The notes beneath the pieces are model-generated. The model did not search any database and had not been told where the DNA came from. It saw nothing but the letters and a program-made list of their open reading frames with translations. Shown here piece after piece: positions 23,968-32,188 of a DNA stretch of 64,000 bases (position 1 is the stretch's first letter; each line of letters opens with the position of its first letter). Location: positions 62,001-126,000 of the forward strand of contig NZ_ML660020.1 in assembly GCF_007004645.1 (NCBI RefSeq), written 5' to 3'. The position numbers were made by a program, and so were the translations under genes. The DNA is from Aliiroseovarius halocynthiae (GTDB lineage: Bacteria > Pseudomonadota > Alphaproteobacteria > Rhodobacterales > Rhodobacteraceae).

Positions 23968-25530
23968 TTATTTTTTGGTGATGCGGCCGGTCAGCTTTGG
24001 CGTTACCGGGCCCATCTTGGCCATGTATTCGGCTGTCACGTCCGCCAGATCCGGGCCAAAGTCATAGGCGTTCTGGGCATCGCGGAACATTTTGTATCCG
24101 TCGCCGCCATTGCGCACATAGTTGTTGGACACAACACCATAAACTTTCGCCGGATCAATCGGCGCACCGCCAACCATCACGTCAGAAATCCGGCTTCCCG
24201 GTTCCTTCGACAGATCAAACGCATAGGTCATACCCGCCACTTGCGGGAAACGGCCTGCGCCTTCTTCGTACTGGCTGACGCCGTTCTCAAGGGCGGCGAT
24301 AATGGTTTCGCCCGTCACTTCGAAGGTCGACAAAGTGTTCTGGAACGGCAGAACTGTCAGGACTTCGCCCATTGTGACTTCGCCGTCACCGATCGAGGCG
24401 CGGATGCCGCCACCATTCTGGATGGCGATTTCAATCCCCTGACCCTTAACACGGTCCAGCATGGCGTCAGTGATGATGTTCCCCATGGCGCATTCCATCG
24501 CACGGCACGACGTACGCTCGCCGTCAATCGCTTCGGAAGCGGTGGCCACCACACGGTTCTTCATCTCGTCAATCGGGCCAGCCAGTTCGGCAACGCGTGC
24601 AACGATTTCCGGATCTTCAGAAACAGACGCGTCCAGCAGGATCGTGTCACCCGTGGCTGAGGTCACATTGCCCGCGTCATCAAAGACCAGCGTCAGCAGA
24701 CCGACATATTTCGAATACGCATAGGCTTGTACAACCGGGACATTGCCCACCATGGTGGGATAGGCCATCGCGCCCTCTTCCGTGTTCGAGAACTTGGTGT
24801 GCGAGTGACCGCCGATCACCGCATCCAGACCCGGCACGGCCTCGGCAATTGCCATGTCTTTCTTCACGCCCACATGGTTCAGCGCGATGATCTTGTCGAC
24901 GCCTTCGGCCTCAAGTGCTGCGACATCGGCTTTCAGGCTGTCGATCTCATCCTGGAAAATCACAGCTTCACCGGGGCTGGAGGTTTCCGAGGTATCAGTC
25001 GCCAGCGCCGAAATCACGCCGATCTTCTGACCACCTACGTCCAGCACAACGTGGTTGCCCACTTTACCGGCCAGTACATTCGACTGCGATACGTCAATGT
25101 TGCCCGAGATCACCGGGAAGGACACGCCTTCGACCAGTTTCAGCAGACCTTCGGGGCCGTCATCGAATTCGTGGTTTCCGACGGCCATCACATCAAAGCC
25201 GATCTTCTCCATCATCTCGATTTCCACGTCACCTTTATAGGTCGTGTACATCAACGAGCCCTGATATTGGTCACCGGCATCCAGAACCAGCAGGTTCTGA
25301 CCTTCGAACTGTTTGCGCAGTTCGGCAATCTTGGTTGCAACGCGTGCGTAACCGCCGAAGCACTTGCCTTCGGCATTGTCTTCCGCACCGCATGTCGAAT
25401 CGTATTTGTTGATCGGCTCGACGCGGCTGTGCAGGTCGTTGATATGCACGATATTCAGCGTGAAATCTGCAAAAGCAGCGCTGGTTGTCACGGCCAAAGC
25501 AGCCGTCGAAGTCAAAAGACGCGAAATCAT
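23968..25530 (-). CDS. Secreted bifunctional metallophosphatase/5'-nucleotidase (UshA family)
   Basis: 520 aa with signal peptide (ISRLLTSTAALAVTTSAAFA). N-terminal metallophosphoesterase: HINDLHSRVEP, DAGDQYQGSLMY, VGNHEFDDG, LNHVGVKKD and IGGHSHTKF supply the two-metal site. C-terminal 5'-nucleotidase domain: NIITDAMLD, QNGGGIRASIGDGEVT and VSNNYVRNGGDGYKMF. It should hydrolyse nucleotides in the periplasm and so feed phosphate and nucleosides to salvage pathways such as cdd-deoB-add-upp further right (inference). Own terminator at 23915. Confidence 0.93.
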   Translation of the reverse strand: MISRLLTSTAALAVTTSAAFADFTLNIVHINDLHSRVEPINKYDSTCGAEDNAEGKCFGGYARVATKIAELRKQFEGQNLLVLDAGDQYQGSLMYTTYKGDVEIEMMEKIGFDVMAVGNHEFDDGPEGLLKLVEGVSFPVISGNIDVSQSNVLAGKVGNHVVLDVGGQKIGVISALATDTSETSSPGEAVIFQDEIDSLKADVAALEAEGVDKIIALNHVGVKKDMAIAEAVPGLDAVIGGHSHTKFSNTEEGAMAYPTMVGNVPVVQAYAYSKYVGLLTLVFDDAGNVTSATGDTILLDASVSEDPEIVARVAELAGPIDEMKNRVVATASEAIDGERTSCRAMECAMGNIITDAMLDRVKGQGIEIAIQNGGGIRASIGDGEVTMGEVLTVLPFQNTLSTFEVTGETIIAALENGVSQYEEGAGRFPQVAGMTYAFDLSKEPGSRISDVMVGGAPIDPAKVYGVVSNNYVRNGGDGYKMFRDAQNAYDFGPDLADVTAEYMAKMGPVTPKLTGRITKK

Positions 25531-25709
25531 GGGAACCCCCTGTGGTTATCAATTGCCGACAAGCGTGGCGTGAGTCGGGCCAACTTGTCAAAACTCTCGT
25601 GATCTGGTGGCAAGTTGACGTAACAACAAGATGACGCCATCCAAGCCGAAAAAGCCGCCAAATGCCATCACTGCTTGACGCAATGCGGCCAAAACGGCAC
25701 ATGAGGGCC

Positions 25710-26048
25710 ATGCAGATATACAAAATCCTACGCGCGGCCGAATGGCAGGCGTTTAAGCTTTCCGGAAAGACCACCGGTGCTCCGATTGATGTGCAGGATG
25801 GGTTCATCCATTTCTCAACCGCCAAACAGGTGCGCGAAACCGCGTCCAAGCATTTCGCGAGCGAAGACGCGCTTCAGCTGGTCGCGTTCGAAGCAGACGC
25901 CATGGGCGCGCAGCTGAAATGGGAACCCTCGCGCGGCGCGGCTTTATTTCCTCATCTGTATCGCGAATTAATGCTGTCCGAAGCCCTGTGGAGCCGCACG
26001 CTTCATCTTGGCCCCGATGGCCATGACTTCCCCGAGGATCTGGCATGA
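25710..26048 (+). CDS. DUF952 domain protein
   Basis: 112 aa from ATG 25710; ATG 25701 is equally open and no start has a convincing Shine-Dalgarno. The whole protein is a DUF952 domain: [40 protein letters not shown] and [16 protein letters not shown]. The histidine and serine around GFIHFS are family hallmarks; related to ADP-ribosyl-type folds, but function unproven. Overlaps pyrD by four bases, an arrangement suggesting the two are made together. Confidence 0.85.
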   Translation: MQIYKILRAAEWQAFKLSGKTTGAPIDVQDGFIHFSTAKQVRETASKHFASEDALQLVAFEADAMGAQLKWEPSRGAALFPHLYRELMLSEALWSRTLHLGPDGHDFPEDLA

Positions 26049-27109
26049 ACTTGATCGAAAAATATGCGCTGAAAGCGCTGCATAAGGTGGACCCAGAACG
26101 CTCGCATACATTGGCGTTGATGGCGATGAAGGCCGGTGTGGTACCGATGCCGGGGATCGTGACCACCGACCGGCTGAAAACCACCTTTTGCGGTTTAGAG
26201 ATGACCAACCCGGTAGGACTGGCCGCAGGATACGACAAGAACGCCACCGTGGTGGATGCGCTGACACAAGCCGGGTTCGGCTTTGTCGAAGTGGGCGCCG
26301 TCACCCCCCGCCCACAACCGGGCAACCCGAAACCGCGCCTGTTTCGCCTGACCGAGGATCAGGCGGTGATCAACCGCTTCGGCTTCAACAATGATGGGAT
26401 GGACGCCGCTGCCGCCCGCCTTGCCCGTCGATCGCACCGCCGTCCAGTGCCGGTGGGGCTTAACCTTGGGGCCAACAAAGACAGCGAAGACCGCGCGGCC
26501 GATTATGTGAAAGTGTTCAATTGCTGCGGGCCGTATGTCGACTTTGTGACGGTCAATGTCAGCTCGCCCAACACAGAAAAGCTGCGCGATCTGCAGGGCG
26601 CGGATGCGCTGCGCGGGCTGTTGCAGGGTGTGCTGGATGCACGCAAAGATCACGACAAATACACGCCCGTCTTCCTGAAAATCGCACCAGATCTATCGGA
26701 TGAGGAGTTGGCCGAAGTGGCTGGCGTCGCGCAGGACGTCAATGTGGACGCGGTGATCGCCACCAACACCACTTTGTCCCGCAATGGTTTGAAAAGTGCG
26801 CACAAAGACGAGGCTGGCGGCTTGTCCGGCCCACCCTTGTTTGAAAAGTCCACGCGCGTGTTGGCACGCCTGTCGCAACTTACCGACGGGCAGATGCCGT
26901 TGGTGGGGGTTGGTGGCATCGCCTCGGCCGAGGATGCGTATCAAAAGATCCTTGCTGGGGCCTCGGTCGTGCAGCTCTATTCGTCGCTGGCTTATCATGG
27001 GATCAGTCTGGTCGAAGACATCGCGCGCGGGATTGATAAACGGTTGGAACGCGACGGGTTCAACTGTGTTGCAGATGCGGTGGGCACTGGGCGCGAGGCA
27101 TGGCTATGA
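26045..27109 (+). CDS. pyrD: Dihydroorotate dehydrogenase (quinone), class 2
   Basis: Inner-membrane-associated FMN enzyme oxidising dihydroorotate to orotate with ubiquinone, pyrimidine synthesis. 354 aa with the class 2 N-terminal helices ([21 protein letters not shown]) that bind quinone. [41 protein letters not shown], catalytic Ser in [12 protein letters not shown], and [20 protein letters not shown] for FMN phosphate. Overlaps both neighbours by ATGA. Confidence 0.96.
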   Translation: MNLIEKYALKALHKVDPERSHTLALMAMKAGVVPMPGIVTTDRLKTTFCGLEMTNPVGLAAGYDKNATVVDALTQAGFGFVEVGAVTPRPQPGNPKPRLFRLTEDQAVINRFGFNNDGMDAAAARLARRSHRRPVPVGLNLGANKDSEDRAADYVKVFNCCGPYVDFVTVNVSSPNTEKLRDLQGADALRGLLQGVLDARKDHDKYTPVFLKIAPDLSDEELAEVAGVAQDVNVDAVIATNTTLSRNGLKSAHKDEAGGLSGPPLFEKSTRVLARLSQLTDGQMPLVGVGGIASAEDAYQKILAGASVVQLYSSLAYHGISLVEDIARGIDKRLERDGFNCVADAVGTGREAWL

Positions 27110-27447
27110 CCCAGATCTGGCACAATCCCCGCTGTTCGAAATCGCGTCAAACGCTCGCCCTGCTGGAAGAGCACGGGGAAGACGTGGCGGTGCGCCGCTA
27201 TTTGGACGACGCGCCGACCGAGGCCGAATTGCGCGCAGCGCTGGCGGCATTGAACGCGACGCCGATCGAGATCATGCGCAAGGGCGAGAAGGTCTTTAAG
27301 GATCTTGGTCTGTCTGCCGACACGCCCGAGGATGATCTGATCGCCGCCATGTTGGCACACCCCGTCCTGATCGAACGCCCCATTGTTCTGAAAGACGGCA
27401 AAGCGCGTATGGGGCGTCCCCCGGAAAGCGTGTTGGAAATCCTCTGA
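27106..27447 (+). CDS. arsC: ArsC-type arsenate reductase (glutaredoxin-dependent)
   Basis: 113 aa from ATG 27106, overlapping the pyrD stop. Thioredoxin-fold ArsC: catalytic Cys in [12 protein letters not shown] near residue 10 and the three conserved arginine regions [14 protein letters not shown] and KARMGRPPE. Those arginines distinguish a plausible true arsenate reductase from Spx/YffB relatives. There is no arsR or arsB next to it; the heavy-metal exporter at 29878 is on the same strand 2.4 kb away but in a separate unit. Arsenate reduction is likely, not certain. Confidence 0.85.
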   Translation: MTQIWHNPRCSKSRQTLALLEEHGEDVAVRRYLDDAPTEAELRAALAALNATPIEIMRKGEKVFKDLGLSADTPEDDLIAAMLAHPVLIERPIVLKDGKARMGRPPESVLEIL

Positions 27448-27451
27448 CGAT

Positions 27452-28762
27452 CTACGTCGCGGACCGTTCCAGCGCCGGATAGCGCAGGGCCAAGGTCGCC
27501 CCCCGTGCCACGAAGGAAATTAGCAGCGCCGCCCACAGCCCGTGATTGCCCAGCCCCGGCATCAATGCATATACGGCTGCAAAATAGATCACGGCAGAAA
27601 CAAACGCCAAGTTGCGCATATCTGCTGTCCGGGTCGCCCCGGTGAATATCCCATCAAACATCCAGGCTGGCCAAGCCAGAAGCGGGGCCAGCACCATATA
27701 GGGCAGAAAACCTTTCGCAACCTGCCTTACGTCTGGCGCGGTGGTCATCACATCAATGCCCCACCCGCCAAGCAGAAGAAAACCAAATGCCAGCACGCCA
27801 GATATCGTCGCAGCCCAAACGCTGGTCATCATCGAAGCACGCCGAAGTAGCGCGCGATCTCCGACCCCAAGCGCTTGCCCGACAAACGTCGATGCTCCGA
27901 ACGCGAACCCATCCAATGCATAGGCCGTCACATGGATAAACTGCATCAGCACCTGATTTGCGGCCAGTTCGGTGTCCGATAGACCCGATCCATAGAAGGT
28001 GAAGCTGGTGAAAATCGCCATAATAAAAAGCGAGCGCAGCAGGATATCCGTGTTCACCACTGCCATATTTTTCAGGGTCGGCCCGTCCAACACACGCGCG
28101 CGGTCACGCCATGCGGGGTTGTGGAATATGTCGCGACACAGCCATAGGCCCAGCGCCGCACCCGAGAACTCGGCCAGCAGCGTGGCGATGGCCACACCTT
28201 CGACACCCCAGCCAAGTCCCAGTACGAACCACAGATCCAACCCGATATTCACTCCGTTCATCACGACCTGCAAAACTAGCACCGATCGCGCACGTTCCAG
28301 CGCGATCAACCAGCCGGTGAAGGCATAGACCGAAATCGCAAATGGTGCACCCCAGATGCGAATGGCAAGGTATTCGCGGGCCAGAACTTCGACCTCACCG
28401 GACGCAGGGGCAATCTGAAACGCGGCCCAAAATAGCGGGCCTTGCAGGGCGATCAGGGAAATGCCCGCAAGGACGGCAATCAACAAGGCACGGGTCAGCA
28501 TCGCTGCGACCTCGCCGTGTTGCCCGGCGCCATGTGCCTGCGCGGTCAGGCCTGTCGTCCCCATACGCAGAAACCCGAACACCCAGAAGAATGTGGACAG
28601 GATCACCGCGCCGATGCCGACGGCGCCAATGGGAACTGCATCCCCCAACTGCCCAATAACGCCCGTGTCCACCAGCCCCAGAATGGGAACGGTTACATTG
28701 GACAAAACAATCGGGCCGGCAACCGCCAGCACACGCCGATGCGTCAGCGCCGCGCGTCTCAC
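27452..28762 (-). CDS. MATE family efflux transporter
   Basis: 436 aa, about 12 membrane helices in two six-helix repeats; first repeat begins RRVLAVAGPIVLSNVTVPILGLVDTGVIGQLG, typical of DinF-type MATE proteins. Start set at GTG 28762, which overlaps the stop of the upstream thioesterase (GTGA); the frame stays open to 28825 within that gene. Exchanges Na+ or H+ for a cationic or amphipathic substrate; substrate unknown. Third gene of a unit with two PaaI-type thioesterases. Confidence 0.88.
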   Translation of the reverse strand: MRRAALTHRRVLAVAGPIVLSNVTVPILGLVDTGVIGQLGDAVPIGAVGIGAVILSTFFWVFGFLRMGTTGLTAQAHGAGQHGEVAAMLTRALLIAVLAGISLIALQGPLFWAAFQIAPASGEVEVLAREYLAIRIWGAPFAISVYAFTGWLIALERARSVLVLQVVMNGVNIGLDLWFVLGLGWGVEGVAIATLLAEFSGAALGLWLCRDIFHNPAWRDRARVLDGPTLKNMAVVNTDILLRSLFIMAIFTSFTFYGSGLSDTELAANQVLMQFIHVTAYALDGFAFGASTFVGQALGVGDRALLRRASMMTSVWAATISGVLAFGFLLLGGWGIDVMTTAPDVRQVAKGFLPYMVLAPLLAWPAWMFDGIFTGATRTADMRNLAFVSAVIYFAAVYALMPGLGNHGLWAALLISFVARGATLALRYPALERSAT

Positions 28763-29274
28763 GGGCTGGGCATCAGGAAGTGGCCTGTCGCCTGTGCATA
28801 AAGCTTGCCACGCTGATCCTGCCAAGCCTCGACATGCACGGACGCATAGCGCCGCCCCTGCCGAACCACCCGAGCACGCGCATAGGCATCGCGCGGCAAA
28901 CCCGAGCGCAGATAATCGATCGAGAAATCAATCGTCTTGGGAAGATAGGGCATGTGTTCCGGGCCAAGGGTCGACGGATCAAGCGCGCCGCTTTCCATAT
29001 CCTCCCACAAGGTGGACCAGCTTAACTGAATGACCGCTGCGGTTTCCAAAAACGCCGCGGTCACACCGCCATGGATTGCGGGCAGCATCGGGTTGCCGAT
29101 CAGCTTTTCGTCAAAGGGTAAGATGGCGGTCAGTTCATCCCCATGGCGTTCGACCTGAATGCCAAGAAACTGCACATAGGGAACACCACCCACCAGCCCG
29201 GCCAAAGCAACATCACGACGATGTTTGACCACTTCGACGGGTTCAGGGCGTTTGTGCTTGGGCGGGGGCGTCAT
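28759..29274 (-). CDS. PaaI-family hot-dog thioesterase (second of a tandem pair)
   Basis: 171 aa. Hot-dog core: LIGNPMLPAIHGGVTAAFLETAAV carries the PaaI HGG motif with a Glu in the helix where many homologues have Asp, then IDYLRSGLPRDAYARARVVRQGRRYASVHVEAW. Probable acyl-CoA thioesterase acting in the cytosol. Starts inside the stop of the upstream thioesterase (ATGA) and ends inside the MATE start. The pair shares layout and sequence (for example EKLIG and YMRS/YLRS segments), indicating a duplication. Confidence 0.87.
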   Translation of the reverse strand: MTPPPKHKRPEPVEVVKHRRDVALAGLVGGVPYVQFLGIQVERHGDELTAILPFDEKLIGNPMLPAIHGGVTAAFLETAAVIQLSWSTLWEDMESGALDPSTLGPEHMPYLPKTIDFSIDYLRSGLPRDAYARARVVRQGRRYASVHVEAWQDQRGKLYAQATGHFLMPSP

Positions 29275-29774
29275 GCGGCACCTCCTTCGCTGACATCATC
29301 GGTGATGTCGTTTGAAATCTCGGTCGAGCGACGTTTGGGGTCACCATCTGCCGTGAAGGCCCCTGTTGCTGTGGCCACAGGTCGGCCTTCATCTTCGTCC
29401 AAAGCCACCGCGCGCACAAACGCGACCGAGCGCGTAACGTGATAGCAGGTGGCCTTGGCCGTGATCTTCTGCCCCGGAGTGGCCGAGCGCATATAGTCGA
29501 TGCGCAGATCAATCGTTGCCGTGATCGCTGGCGCTTTGGGATGGCTCATGACAGCCGACCCGCAGCACGTATCCAGCAAAGCCGATACCGCGCCACCATG
29601 GATCACGCCTGTACGCGGATCGCCGATCAGCTTTTCGTCATAAGGCATCGACATGATTGCCTCGCCATCTTCAAGCTTCTCCAACACCATGCCCAACGCT
29701 TTGCAATGCGGTATGGCTTCAGTGAACTTGCGTGCCATTTCGGCTTTCTGTTCAGCCGTCATGCCCTTCATCAT
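29271..29774 (-). CDS. PaaI-family hot-dog thioesterase (first of a tandem pair)
   Basis: 167 aa. YDEKLIGDPRTGVIHGGAVSALLDTCCG contains the HGG motif and the Asp expected for catalysis; TATIDLRIDYMRSATPGQKITAKATCYHVTRSVAFVRAVA follows. A hydrophilic helical N-terminus (MTAEQKAEMARKFTEAIPHC) precedes the domain. First gene of a three-gene leftward unit with overlapping starts and stops. Divergent from the heavy-metal exporter across a 103-bp AT-rich gap. Confidence 0.87.
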   Translation of the reverse strand: MMKGMTAEQKAEMARKFTEAIPHCKALGMVLEKLEDGEAIMSMPYDEKLIGDPRTGVIHGGAVSALLDTCCGSAVMSHPKAPAITATIDLRIDYMRSATPGQKITAKATCYHVTRSVAFVRAVALDEDEGRPVATATGAFTADGDPKRRSTEISNDITDDVSEGGAA

Positions 29775-29839
29775 GGCAAATATCCTTTTGCATTCGGTCT
29801 ATTTATTGGCGCTTGCATTTCACGCGTCCAGCCCCTAGT

Positions 29840-29867
29840 TTCGCAATTAAGAATTATTCGCAATTAA
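29840..29867. promoter_or_regulatory. Direct repeats upstream of the metal exporter
   Basis: TTCGCAATTAA occurs at 29840-29850 and 29857-29867, 17 bp apart, 11 bp before the exporter ATG. Between them GAATTATTC (29851-29859) shows a GAA-N3-TTC core like that of Fur-superfamily (Irr/Mur) boxes of alphaproteobacteria. Repetition and position make an operator likely; the regulator is unknown. Confidence 0.5.
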
Positions 29868-29877
29868 AAGTGCAGAC

Positions 29878-31002
29878 ATGACCGACGCCTCAGCTATTGC
29901 TTCCCCCTTCGGGGCCTTGCGCCCCAAACGTCTTTTGGTGCTGGCCATCATGGCCGCGCTTGCCATCGCGCCCGGGCATCTGGGCGCCCTGACCCGCGAG
30001 CTTATGACGGACGCCTACGTGCAGGTCTCGGTCTTTGTTGCCGCTACGTTACTTCTGTTTTACGGGGCCGAGCGGTTGTTCAAGTTCGATATCGGCGAGG
30101 TTCTGTCCAATGCAAAGGGTGCACAAGTCCCCTTGGCCGCACTTTTGGGCGCCACTCCAGGCTGTGGCGGCGCGGTGGTTGTCGTCGCCGCATATAGTTC
30201 GGGCCATGTTGGGTTCGGCGCCGTGGTCGCGACCCTAACCGCCACCATGGGCGATGCAGCCTTCCTATTACTAGCCACGCGGCCGGATGCGGCGGCCATT
30301 GTCCTGCCCTTGTCCTTGGCCATCGGCGTCCTTTCAGGCTGGATTGTTGACCGGTTTCACACTGTTGAGTACCGCGCCTCATCCCTTGCCAGCTGCGAAT
30401 TGGCACCGCTGATCGGTAAAACGCGCGTGCAGGATATAGCTTATCTGCTTTTGGCCATTCCGGGCCTTTACGTGGGTGTCATGCAGCTTGCTCAAATCGA
30501 TATCGGCCATATCTTCGGCATGCCGATCATGTGGATCGCACTTGTTGGCACCTTCCTTGGTTTGACCATCTGGGCGACGTCGAAAGTGTCAGCCATGACC
30601 AACGCCAAGGACAGCCCCCTGACCCGCATGGCAGAAGAAACCAGCTTTATCTCGGTCTGGGTGATCGGGGCCTATCTGGCCTATGACTATGTGGCCGAAT
30701 TTGGTGGGTTGGATCTGGAACTTCTGTTCCAGTCGGTCGCGCCGCTTCTGCCGCTGATGGGCGTATTGATTGGTCTGATTCCCGGCTGTGGACCGCAGGT
30801 ATTGGTCACAACGCTGTATTTGAACGGCATCATCCCCTTCGCAGCCTTGATGGGTAACGCGGTGTCGAACGATGGTGACGCCCTGTTCCCTGCGATTGCG
30901 TTGAACCCTAAGGCGGCGATCGTTGCCACGCTCTATTCCACCATCCCTGCTATGATCATTGCCTATGCGTTCTATATATTCGCACCGGGCTTCATGAACT
31001 GA
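29878..31002 (+). CDS. Putative 10-TM heavy-metal/manganese exporter (ArsP_2/DUF2899 family)
   Basis: 374 aa integral membrane protein with about ten helices in two related halves; each half holds the same loop motif, GATPGCGGAVVV near residue 96 and GLIPGCGPQVLV near residue 300, both with Pro-Gly-Cys-Gly. This duplication is a hallmark of the family, variously annotated as putative manganese transporter or metal exporter. Direction and metal are not established. Direct repeats just upstream suggest metal-responsive control. Monocistronic; a stem (CGGGGC/GCCCCG, 31021-31038) follows the stop. Confidence 0.8.
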   Translation: MTDASAIASPFGALRPKRLLVLAIMAALAIAPGHLGALTRELMTDAYVQVSVFVAATLLLFYGAERLFKFDIGEVLSNAKGAQVPLAALLGATPGCGGAVVVVAAYSSGHVGFGAVVATLTATMGDAAFLLLATRPDAAAIVLPLSLAIGVLSGWIVDRFHTVEYRASSLASCELAPLIGKTRVQDIAYLLLAIPGLYVGVMQLAQIDIGHIFGMPIMWIALVGTFLGLTIWATSKVSAMTNAKDSPLTRMAEETSFISVWVIGAYLAYDYVAEFGGLDLELLFQSVAPLLPLMGVLIGLIPGCGPQVLVTTLYLNGIIPFAALMGNAVSNDGDALFPAIALNPKAAIVATLYSTIPAMIIAYAFYIFAPGFMN

Positions 31003-31138
31003 CCAATACGAAAACAGGATCGGGGCCTTTGCGCCCCGCATCCCCTTGCCCCAAGTTGGGTCAACAGAGTGCTTCTACTGAATTGCACCAACGCGCACAG
31101 TCCTTTACGGTATTCCCAGAATAACGAAGGGGAACGCG

Positions 31139-31507
31139 ATGTCTGACGACCGCCTGACATTCAAAGAAATGTGCGCGAAGTTCGACGTCACCCCGCGCAC
31201 ATTGCGATATTATGAGTATATCGAACTTCTAAGCCCCGAGAAAGAAGGCCGGTCGCGGTTCTATACCCCGCGCGAAGTCGCCCGCATGACGCTGATTCTA
31301 CGCGGTCGTCGATTTGGCTTTTCGCTGGAAGAACTGCGCCAATGGCTGTTGATCTATGATGAGATGGGCACAGACGCCCAGAACCGTGCATGGGTCGAGC
31401 TGGCAGATCGCCAGTTGTCCGCACTGCGCGCACAGTATGAAGAGCTTTCCGAGAGCATTACCGACCTTCAGAAGCTGCGCGATGACGTGGCGGACGGGCT
31501 GGACTGA
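31139..31507 (+). CDS. MerR-family regulator, acyl-CoA-catabolism type (first)
   Basis: 122 aa. N-terminal MerR helix-turn-helix FKEMCAKFDVTPRTLRYYEYIELLSPEKEGRSRFY, wing RFYTPREVARMTLILRGRRFGFSLEELRQWL, then a coiled-coil C-terminus. No cysteine cluster, so not a metal sensor. Closely similar in layout to the MerR gene at 31778, and together they precede an acyl-CoA dehydrogenase; such small MerR proteins regulate fatty or branched-chain acid breakdown in alphaproteobacteria. Strong AAGGGG-type site before the ATG. Ligand unknown. Confidence 0.85.
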   Translation: MSDDRLTFKEMCAKFDVTPRTLRYYEYIELLSPEKEGRSRFYTPREVARMTLILRGRRFGFSLEELRQWLLIYDEMGTDAQNRAWVELADRQLSALRAQYEELSESITDLQKLRDDVADGLD

Positions 31508-31699
31508 TCCCTCCCTTCATCAGCGATTCGCTTGGCGAAATGGTCCATTTTTGACCTTTTGGTAAAATCGCATCAAGAATTCTAAAAAAACAGCCTGCCC
31601 TAACGGAAACTGATTTTCACTTGAATATCAGCTTGTTGCGTTCGCCCTTTGAAATCAGGCTTTACGCCACGACAAGAAAAGACGCGACGTCACGTTACA

Positions 31700-31715
31700 T
31701 TTACGTAAACGTCAA
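31700..31715. promoter_or_regulatory. TTTACGTAAACGTC operator-like site upstream of the second merR
   Basis: A perfect palindrome TTTACGTAAA (31700-31709) continues into CGTCAA. Just upstream are ACGTCACGTTAC repeats. The TTTACGTAAACG shape resembles sites described for LiuR-type MerR regulators of branched-chain acid degradation genes. It lies about 65 bp before the merR-acd gene start, a reasonable place for autoregulation. Confidence 0.5.
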
Positions 31716-31777
31716 GATATATAGTACACCGAACTGGTCAGATCCGTGGCCAGTGTCGGAAATGTATGGAGTATCGA

Positions 31778-32167
31778 ATGACCGACGACATTATGACAAT
31801 TCGCCAGATGTGCGATGCGTTCGACGTCACTGCGCGGACGTTGCGCTTTTACGAAGCCAAAGAATTGCTTTCGCCAATCCGCGAAGGCCAAAAACGCCTG
31901 TTCACCAAACGTGACCGTGCACGTCTGAAACTGATCCTGCGCGGCAAACGCTTTGGCTTTGCCCTGGAAGAGATCCGTCAGCTTCTGGACCTTTACGACA
32001 TGGGCGACCAGCAGCAAACGCAGCTGATCCGCACTGTCGACGTGGCCAAAGGGCACCTAGAGGACCTTAAGCGTCAGCGTGAAGAGCTGAACGACGCAAT
32101 CGGCGATCTGACAGAACAACTCGAATGGGCGGAAAAGAAGATCGCCTCGTTTGACGAAGACAGCTAA
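31778..32167 (+). CDS. MerR-family regulator, acyl-CoA-catabolism type (second)
   Basis: 129 aa from ATG 31778 (frame opens at 31766). MTIRQMCDAFDVTARTLRFYEAKELLSPIREGQKRLF then RARLKLILRGKRFGFALEEIRQLLDLYD, followed by a long coiled coil ending KKIASFDEDS. No metal-binding cysteines. Ends 21 bp before the acyl-CoA dehydrogenase, so almost surely cotranscribed with it and likely its regulator. Paralogous to the gene at 31139. Confidence 0.87.
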   Translation: MTDDIMTIRQMCDAFDVTARTLRFYEAKELLSPIREGQKRLFTKRDRARLKLILRGKRFGFALEEIRQLLDLYDMGDQQQTQLIRTVDVAKGHLEDLKRQREELNDAIGDLTEQLEWAEKKIASFDEDS

Positions 32168-32188
32168 TTTCAGAAAGGACGCCCGAAC

